Positions 13,867 through 18,350 of a stretch of 18,350 bases of DNA are shown in pieces. The notes under the pieces are model-generated. The model was not told where the DNA came from. It worked only from the letters and a program-made list of their open reading frames with translations, and did no database searches. The stretch lies in contig DJFQ01000096.1 in the NCBI GenBank assembly GCA_002432095.1, positions 1-18,350 of the forward strand. Direction: 5' to 3'. The stretch's first letter is position 1, and the number at the start of each line of letters is the position of its first letter. The position numbers and the translations under genes are program-made. The DNA comes from Marinagarivorans sp. UBA5868. Its GTDB lineage: Bacteria; Pseudomonadota; Gammaproteobacteria; Pseudomonadales; Cellvibrionaceae.

Positions 13867-15069
13867 ATGTATCAGTTAACGCCAGTGCTTAAAACTCTGT
13901 GGCGAAGCAAAATCGGACCCGCGCTGGTGATCGTTCAGCTCGCCTTAACGATCGCGATTACCAGTAATGCTTTATTTTTTATCCAACATCGGCTCGACAA
14001 TATTTTTCGGCCAACCGGATTTGCCGATGAGCAGGTAGGCAAAGTCTGGGTGAAGAGCGACGGAGAGGTCAATCTTCAGCAGGCTTTCGCTAGAGATATT
14101 GCGCGGCTGATGACCATTCCCGGGGTTCAGGCCGTTGCTCCCGTAATTGGTGTGCCATTCTCAAATGCGGGCTACTCCACCGGCATTTATACGGGGCACG
14201 CAGATGAGAAAGACACCCGTCGAGCGCAGACCGCAGTTATGGAAACGAATCATCAGGCTATTGATGCATTTGGGTTTACCCTGCGCGAAGGCAGAAGTTT
14301 TCAGGCGGACGAAATTAACTACGTTCGCCGTGTTGAAAGTGCCAAGGCCATCATCACGGAGTCCATTGCGCGTGATATGTTTGAAGGTGAATCTGCTGTT
14401 GGGAAGACAATCTATGTGGGCGGACAAATACCTCTATTGGTCGTGGGGGTTGTGGAGGATTTTCTGGGGTATATGGCGGGCAGCGAGTTTGCGCACAACA
14501 GTATGCTGATTTCTGGTATGGAAAATGTTGGCTCGTTCACTTATGTTGTGCGAGCGAAGGGTGTAAGCGTGGCGGAAATACTGCCGCAGGTTGTTCAAGT
14601 CCTCCGCGACCTTGACCCCGAGCGGATCGTCAATGACGAGAAAACCATGTCGTCAATGATGGACGAGCATTACGCCAACGACTACGCGATGGTCGTGTTG
14701 CTGATTGTGGTTGTTATTTTGTTGATTATGGTTAACGTGCTAGGCATTGTCGGCATCACAACCTTTTGGGTGAATCAGCGCCGTCGCCATATTGGCATTC
14801 GTCGCGCATTGGGAGCGACGCGTGCGGCAATCGTGCGATTTTTCTTATTGGAAAATGCCGTGCTTGTGGTGATTGCCACCATGCTGGGTGCGGCCTTGGC
14901 ATTTACCGTGAGTCTTGAGTTGGCGGCACGACACGCGTTTGCATTGCTGCCGTGGTTTTATGTGCCTATAGCGGGATCTGCCGTTTTGCTGGTCACGCTT
15001 TTGGCGGCGTTTGTGCCGGCACTGCGGGGCGCATTGATCGCGCCGCGCGCAGCTATAATGGGTAATTGA
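13867..15069 (+). CDS. MacB/FtsX-type ABC transporter permease 2
   Basis: A 400-residue partner of the preceding permease, 14 bases after its stop. Same fold: the N-terminal helix (LVIVQLALTIAITSNALFFIQ, about 19-41), a periplasmic core domain of about 230 residues, a strongly hydrophobic helix at about 275-300 (AMVVLLIVVVILLIMVNVLG) and two more near the C-terminus. The cytoplasmic loop WVNQRRRHIGIRRALGATRAAIVRFFLLE is the classic coupling-helix region that contacts the ATPase. Its TGA overlaps the next ATG by one base (TGATG), which indicates translational coupling to the response regulator. Confidence 0.9.
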   Translation: MYQLTPVLKTLWRSKIGPALVIVQLALTIAITSNALFFIQHRLDNIFRPTGFADEQVGKVWVKSDGEVNLQQAFARDIARLMTIPGVQAVAPVIGVPFSNAGYSTGIYTGHADEKDTRRAQTAVMETNHQAIDAFGFTLREGRSFQADEINYVRRVESAKAIITESIARDMFEGESAVGKTIYVGGQIPLLVVGVVEDFLGYMAGSEFAHNSMLISGMENVGSFTYVVRAKGVSVAEILPQVVQVLRDLDPERIVNDEKTMSSMMDEHYANDYAMVVLLIVVVILLIMVNVLGIVGITTFWVNQRRRHIGIRRALGATRAAIVRFFLLENAVLVVIATMLGAALAFTVSLELAARHAFALLPWFYVPIAGSAVLLVTLLAAFVPALRGALIAPRAAIMGN

Positions 15070-16442
15070 TGAAATTGAACAATGTCATGCAAACCATGCA
15101 AAAAGTTTTGATCATTGATGACAACCCCAGCGTCGGTCATGCGCTGAGGTTGCTCTTGTCTCTTCACGACATTGACAGTGAATTTGTATTGACGCCGCAA
15201 GCGGGTATTCAGCGTATTCATGACGATGATGAAATCGCTTTGGTATTACAGGATATGAATTTTTCCACCGATACCACATCCGGCGAGGAAGGCAAGCAGC
15301 TCTTTTTCGCCCTGCGGGATATTCGCCCGAATATTCCGATTATTTTACTGACCGCCTGGACGCAACTTGACGTGGCTATTGAGCTGGTGAAGCAGGGCGC
15401 TGCTGATTACCTGGCGAAACCGTGGGATGATCAGAAACTGATTGTCAACGTGAAAAATCTGCTGCAGCTGCAGGCGCTGCAAATACGCCAACAGCAGGAT
15501 ATGCAACGTTATGCAGAGGAAAAGCGTCACCTGGAAATAACGGCCGACCTCTGTGGTCTGGTTTACCAGAGCCGGGCGATGCACGAGATGGTGAAGCTTG
15601 CTGTCCGCGTGGCGCGTGCGCCGGTGCCGGTTTTGATTACTGGTCCGAACGGCTCGGGTAAGGAAAAAATAGCCCAGATTATTCAGCGCAACTCGTTGGA
15701 AAAAACCGGGCCATTTATCTGCGTCAATGTGGGCGCATTGCCCGACGACTTAATGGAGGTCGAATTATTTGGTGCCGAAGCGGGTGCCTATACTGGCATC
15801 ACTAAAGCCCGGCTAGGGCGGTTCGAAACCGCTGATGGAGGCACTTTGTTTTTGGACGAGTTGGGTAATCTGTCAGCCAGTGGTCAGGCGAAATTACTTA
15901 GAGTTTTGCAAACCGGTGAATTCGAACGTCTTGGGTCTAGCACAACCCGCCGCTGTAATGTTCGGATAATTAGTGCCACCAATGCGGATTTGTCACGCGC
16001 TATTGCCGATGGACAATTTCGCGAAGATCTTTATTACCGCCTCAATGTATTCGAATTAAAAGTGCCGCCATTGGCTGAGCGGGCAGAAGATATTCTGCCG
16101 TTGCTGCATTTTTTTCTGGGCGGGCAAGCATCTTTTTCCCCTTCAGCATTGCGCTGGCTTCAGGCTTACCCCTGGAGCGGTAATGTGCGCGAGTTGGAGA
16201 ACGCCTGTCAGCGCGCAAAGGTAATGAACGACGGTGGGCCATTCGAATGGATACATTTTGGTTTGGAATTTCCAGAGGCGAAGAAGCCTTCGTCCAAGAT
16301 TCTGGTGGAGCCCACCCGCGAAATGATTCTGGTTGCTTTGCGTGAAAATCACGGGGTGATCACGCAAGCGGCGCGGCAGCTCGGGCTGTCGCGACAGGCG
16401 CTGTATCGGCGTATGGAGCAATATGGTATTGCGGATGCGTAA
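15069..16442 (+). CDS. Sigma54-dependent (NtrC-type) response regulator
   Basis: A 457-residue regulator. The receiver domain (about 11-130) has the acidic pair D17/D18, phospho-acceptor Asp62, Thr95 and Lys117. The AAA+ central domain (about 165-370) has Walker A GPNGSGKE (192-199), GAYTGI (239-244) in the sigma54-contacting loop, Walker B LFLDE (Asp263, Glu264) and an arginine finger in REDLYYRLN. The C-terminal Fis-type helix-turn-helix is at about 430-455 (ITQAARQLGLSRQALYRRM). Phosphorylated by the next gene's kinase, it should activate transcription from the sigma54 promoter at 10454. The loop is odd: family members normally read GAFTGA, here Phe-to-Tyr and Ala-to-Ile. ATG 15069 overlaps the permease stop; a TTG three bases earlier is unlikely. 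Confidence 0.92.
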   Translation: MKLNNVMQTMQKVLIIDDNPSVGHALRLLLSLHDIDSEFVLTPQAGIQRIHDDDEIALVLQDMNFSTDTTSGEEGKQLFFALRDIRPNIPIILLTAWTQLDVAIELVKQGAADYLAKPWDDQKLIVNVKNLLQLQALQIRQQQDMQRYAEEKRHLEITADLCGLVYQSRAMHEMVKLAVRVARAPVPVLITGPNGSGKEKIAQIIQRNSLEKTGPFICVNVGALPDDLMEVELFGAEAGAYTGITKARLGRFETADGGTLFLDELGNLSASGQAKLLRVLQTGEFERLGSSTTRRCNVRIISATNADLSRAIADGQFREDLYYRLNVFELKVPPLAERAEDILPLLHFFLGGQASFSPSALRWLQAYPWSGNVRELENACQRAKVMNDGGPFEWIHFGLEFPEAKKPSSKILVEPTREMILVALRENHGVITQAARQLGLSRQALYRRMEQYGIADA

Positions 16443-17784
16443 GCGCCTCCATTTATCACTGCAAAGCCGTTTGCTGCTGGCCGTTCTCATCGCATTGGCC
16501 GCTGGGCTAGTCAGTAGCGCCGTTGTCATAAAAACTTTGGGCAGTTCATGGCTGGCCTGGGCTGGCGGAGCCGCGACAGGTGCCGCAGTGGTAGGTTTTC
16601 TCACTGTCGCGCTCATGCGCCAACTCAGGTTGGGTCTCAATGCTCTCGATCAGGGGCTGTTGAATTTGCTGGACAATGATTTCAGCGTGACCCTGGCGAG
16701 CAGTCCAGTTGGTGAAATCAATCAGCTGATTCACCGCTACAATCGCCTCACCGACGCCCTGCGACGCGAACGCCAAAGCCTTTACCAGCGGGAGCTTTTG
16801 TTGGATACGGTCATAGAGCATTCATCTTTGTGTGTATTGATTGCCGATGACCGCCGGCGCATTATTTTCGCCAATCATCTGGCCTGTTCCGTAATGGCGG
16901 ATGGAAAGCCTATTAGTGGCAGAATGCTAACGGATGTTTTTGCGCAAGGTAACCCAGATTTAATGCGCGCTGTTGAGCGCTTGGGTTCAGGAATTTTTCC
17001 TCTGCGAGCGGGCGAAGACAATTTATATCATCTATTTTGCGGCCAATTTATTCTTAACGCCCAGCGACATACCTTGATTCTGATGAAGGAAATGACACGG
17101 GAGATTGGCCGGCAGGAAGCGGCGGCCTGGAAAAACGTGATTCGGGTGATTAGTCATGAATTAAATAATTCACTCGCGCCTATTTCCTCCTTGGCGCATT
17201 CCGGACAAATACTCATAAACAAAAAACAATGGCAGCAGCTTCCAGAAGTGCTGACGACGATAGGTGAACGCGCTGAACACTTGAAGAACTTTGTCAGCCG
17301 CTACGCGGAAATCGCCAAACTGCCTACGCCGCGAAAAACCCACGTGAAGTGGCACACTTTTGTTCAAGGATTGAATTTTAGTTACGCCTTCCGACTCGAT
17401 GGTGAGTTGCCGAGTGACCCAGGCTATTTTGATGCGGCCCAGATACAGCAGCTTTTGCTCAACCTGTTGAAAAATGCCACCGAATCAGGCTCGCCAGCGG
17501 ATGAGATTATTCTATCGATTACGCAAACACCCAGTCGCAGTGTTATTTCCGTTGCCGATCGGGGTTCGGGTATGCCCGCGCAGGTATTAAAAAATGCGTT
17601 CCTACCGTTTTACTCCACTAAGGTGAACGGCAACGGCGTTGGCTTGCCTCTGTGTCGTGAGATTGTGGAGGTTCACGATGGCGTGATGACGCTCTCCAAT
17701 CGCTCGGGTGGAGGGCTGCGGGTAACGGTGACTTTGCCGGCGGGTATGTCTGACGAGAATGAGTTGGTCAAGCAAAGCGTATAA
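16423..17784 (+). CDS. NtrY-like sensor histidine kinase
   Basis: A 453-residue membrane kinase overlapping the response regulator by 20 bases; GGAG 4 bases before ATG 16423 supports this start, and ATG 16435 is the alternative. Two N-terminal helices (about 17-38 and 43-65) enclose only a tiny periplasmic loop, so it may sense the membrane or its transporter rather than a soluble ligand. A HAMP-like linker follows (about 67-115), then a PAS-like region (about 125-225). The phospho-accepting His245 is in RVISHELNNSLAPISSL, which has the HExxN pattern of the NtrY class. The ATPase domain has the N-box LLNLLKNATES (Asn351), DRGSGMP (379-385) and NGVGLPL. All catalytic motifs are present, so it should be active. 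Confidence 0.9.
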   Translation: MVLRMRKRLHLSLQSRLLLAVLIALAAGLVSSAVVIKTLGSSWLAWAGGAATGAAVVGFLTVALMRQLRLGLNALDQGLLNLLDNDFSVTLASSPVGEINQLIHRYNRLTDALRRERQSLYQRELLLDTVIEHSSLCVLIADDRRRIIFANHLACSVMADGKPISGRMLTDVFAQGNPDLMRAVERLGSGIFPLRAGEDNLYHLFCGQFILNAQRHTLILMKEMTREIGRQEAAAWKNVIRVISHELNNSLAPISSLAHSGQILINKKQWQQLPEVLTTIGERAEHLKNFVSRYAEIAKLPTPRKTHVKWHTFVQGLNFSYAFRLDGELPSDPGYFDAAQIQQLLLNLLKNATESGSPADEIILSITQTPSRSVISVADRGSGMPAQVLKNAFLPFYSTKVNGNGVGLPLCREIVEVHDGVMTLSNRSGGGLRVTVTLPAGMSDENELVKQSV

Positions 17785-17895
17785 GCAGCTCCGCCTGGCT
17801 TTGGTTTTGGCCTTTGTTTAGACCAAAAACGTCAAATTTGCCGGCTTTTTCGGTGGTCATCTACAGTACAATCGCGAATTTCCCGGAGGCCATTC
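17785..17895 (+). promoter_or_regulatory. GH97 upstream region
   Basis: A 110-base gap. TACAAT (17867-17872) could be a -10 box, but no good -35 is at the right distance. TTTTGG / CCAAAA (17805-17810, 17823-17828) is a weak inverted repeat that might end the operon. CGGAGG (17884-17889) is a strong ribosome site for the next gene. Confidence 0.3.
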
Positions 17896-18350
17896 ATGAG
17901 ACCATTGCTAACGCTAATTGCTCTATCGTTAACGGCGTGCGCCGCCGTACAGCCGCGAAATGACGTCTTTATTCTGCCAAGCCCGGACGGGCGCTTGCAG
18001 GCGCAAGTGCAGTTGCAAGGGGGTGAGCCGCAATACCGTGTCGTCTACGACCAGCAGGAGGTTTTGGAGTGGTCGAGGTTGGGGCTACAGTTAGGCGACG
18101 TAAATCTTGCGCGGGGGTTGTTGCTTGCGGAGCATTCACCGGTGACGGTGGTGGAAGATCGATACATATTGAGCCACGGTAAGCACGCGGAGAATGTCTA
18201 CCGGGCGCAGCAGCAGGTTTTTAATTTGACCGATGGCTCCGGCAACCGCTTGCTAATTCGCTTCCGTGTCAGCGACGACGGTGTTGCATTCCGCTATGAA
18301 ATGCCTGGCGAAACCGTCGCGCCGGTGACAGTGGAAGAGGAATTTACCAG
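17896..18350 (+). CDS. GH97-family glycoside hydrolase, N-terminal part (cut by window end)
   Basis: The open frame from ATG 17896 gives 151 residues without a stop and runs off the window. The ribosome site CGGAGG lies 6 bases upstream. The signal peptide MRPLLTLIALSLTAC has a lipobox LTAC with Cys15. The rest fits the GH97 N-terminal beta domain: SPDGRLQAQVQLQGGEPQYRV, the middle VLEWSRLGLQLGD and the end LLIRFRVSDDGVAFRYEMP. GH97 enzymes are alpha-glucosidases or alpha-galactosidases (SusB is the best known) whose catalytic TIM barrel lies downstream and is not visible, so specificity cannot be judged. It could act on side-chain sugars of the same polysaccharides as the xylanases. Confidence 0.88.
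   Translation, partial: MRPLLTLIALSLTACAAVQPRNDVFILPSPDGRLQAQVQLQGGEPQYRVVYDQQEVLEWSRLGLQLGDVNLARGLLLAEHSPVTVVEDRYILSHGKHAENVYRAQQQVFNLTDGSGNRLLIRFRVSDDGVAFRYEMPGETVAPVTVEEEFT

Noticed and set aside
1..18350. CRISPR array, tRNA or rRNA genes, insertion sequence or transposase
   Set aside because: Looked for regular direct repeats with spacers, tRNA-like segments and transposase motifs; none was seen.

Overview
The window looks like chromosome from a polysaccharide-degrading gammaproteobacterium of the Cellvibrionaceae type (Cellvibrio, Saccharophagus or Teredinibacter relatives). This is inferred from three xylan or glycan-active secreted enzymes (GH11, GH10, GH97), many lipoprotein signal peptides, a poly-serine linker in a surface protein, and a multi-modular GH10 enzyme with several carbohydrate-binding modules. 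No species can be named from the sequence alone.

Left end (1-1660): a piece of integron cassette array. Two consecutive gene cassettes can be delimited by base pairing: 53-687 carries a DUF6714-like protein and 688-1654 carries an isocitrate lyase/PEP mutase superfamily enzyme. Each is followed by an imperfect palindrome that behaves like an attC site, and in each cassette the 5' end is complementary to its own downstream attC R'' box. No integrase is in view. The array seems to end at about 1660, next to small accessory genes (DUF4287, a shortened GFA-family zinc protein and a broken YCII-family remnant).

Middle (2857-9503): a glycan-utilisation neighbourhood. It holds a lipoprotein GH11 xylanase with a terminator, a lipoprotein CotH-family protein with a serine linker, a small unknown lipoprotein, a Phd/YefM-ParE toxin-antitoxin pair, and on the minus strand a 955-residue GH10 xylanase with CBM2-like, Ig-like, GH10, CBM6 and two duplicated CBM4/9/22-type modules. 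A strong hairpin separates the toxin gene from the convergent xylanase.

Right (9504-17784): a non-coding stretch, a small three-helix membrane protein, then a tightly packed six-gene operon: periplasmic adaptor, MacB-type ATPase, two MacB/FtsX permeases, a sigma54-activator response regulator and its histidine kinase. Upstream sits a sigma54-like promoter (GG-N10-GC) with a perfect 9-bp inverted repeat about 100 bp further up. Together they suggest that the two-component system activates its own transporter operon. The window ends inside a GH97 lipoprotein gene.

The most interesting points are the cassette array carrying a metabolic enzyme, the self-contained sigma54 two-component/MacB transporter circuit whose regulator has a variant GAFTGA loop, and the phased repeats in front of the GH10 and CotH genes.
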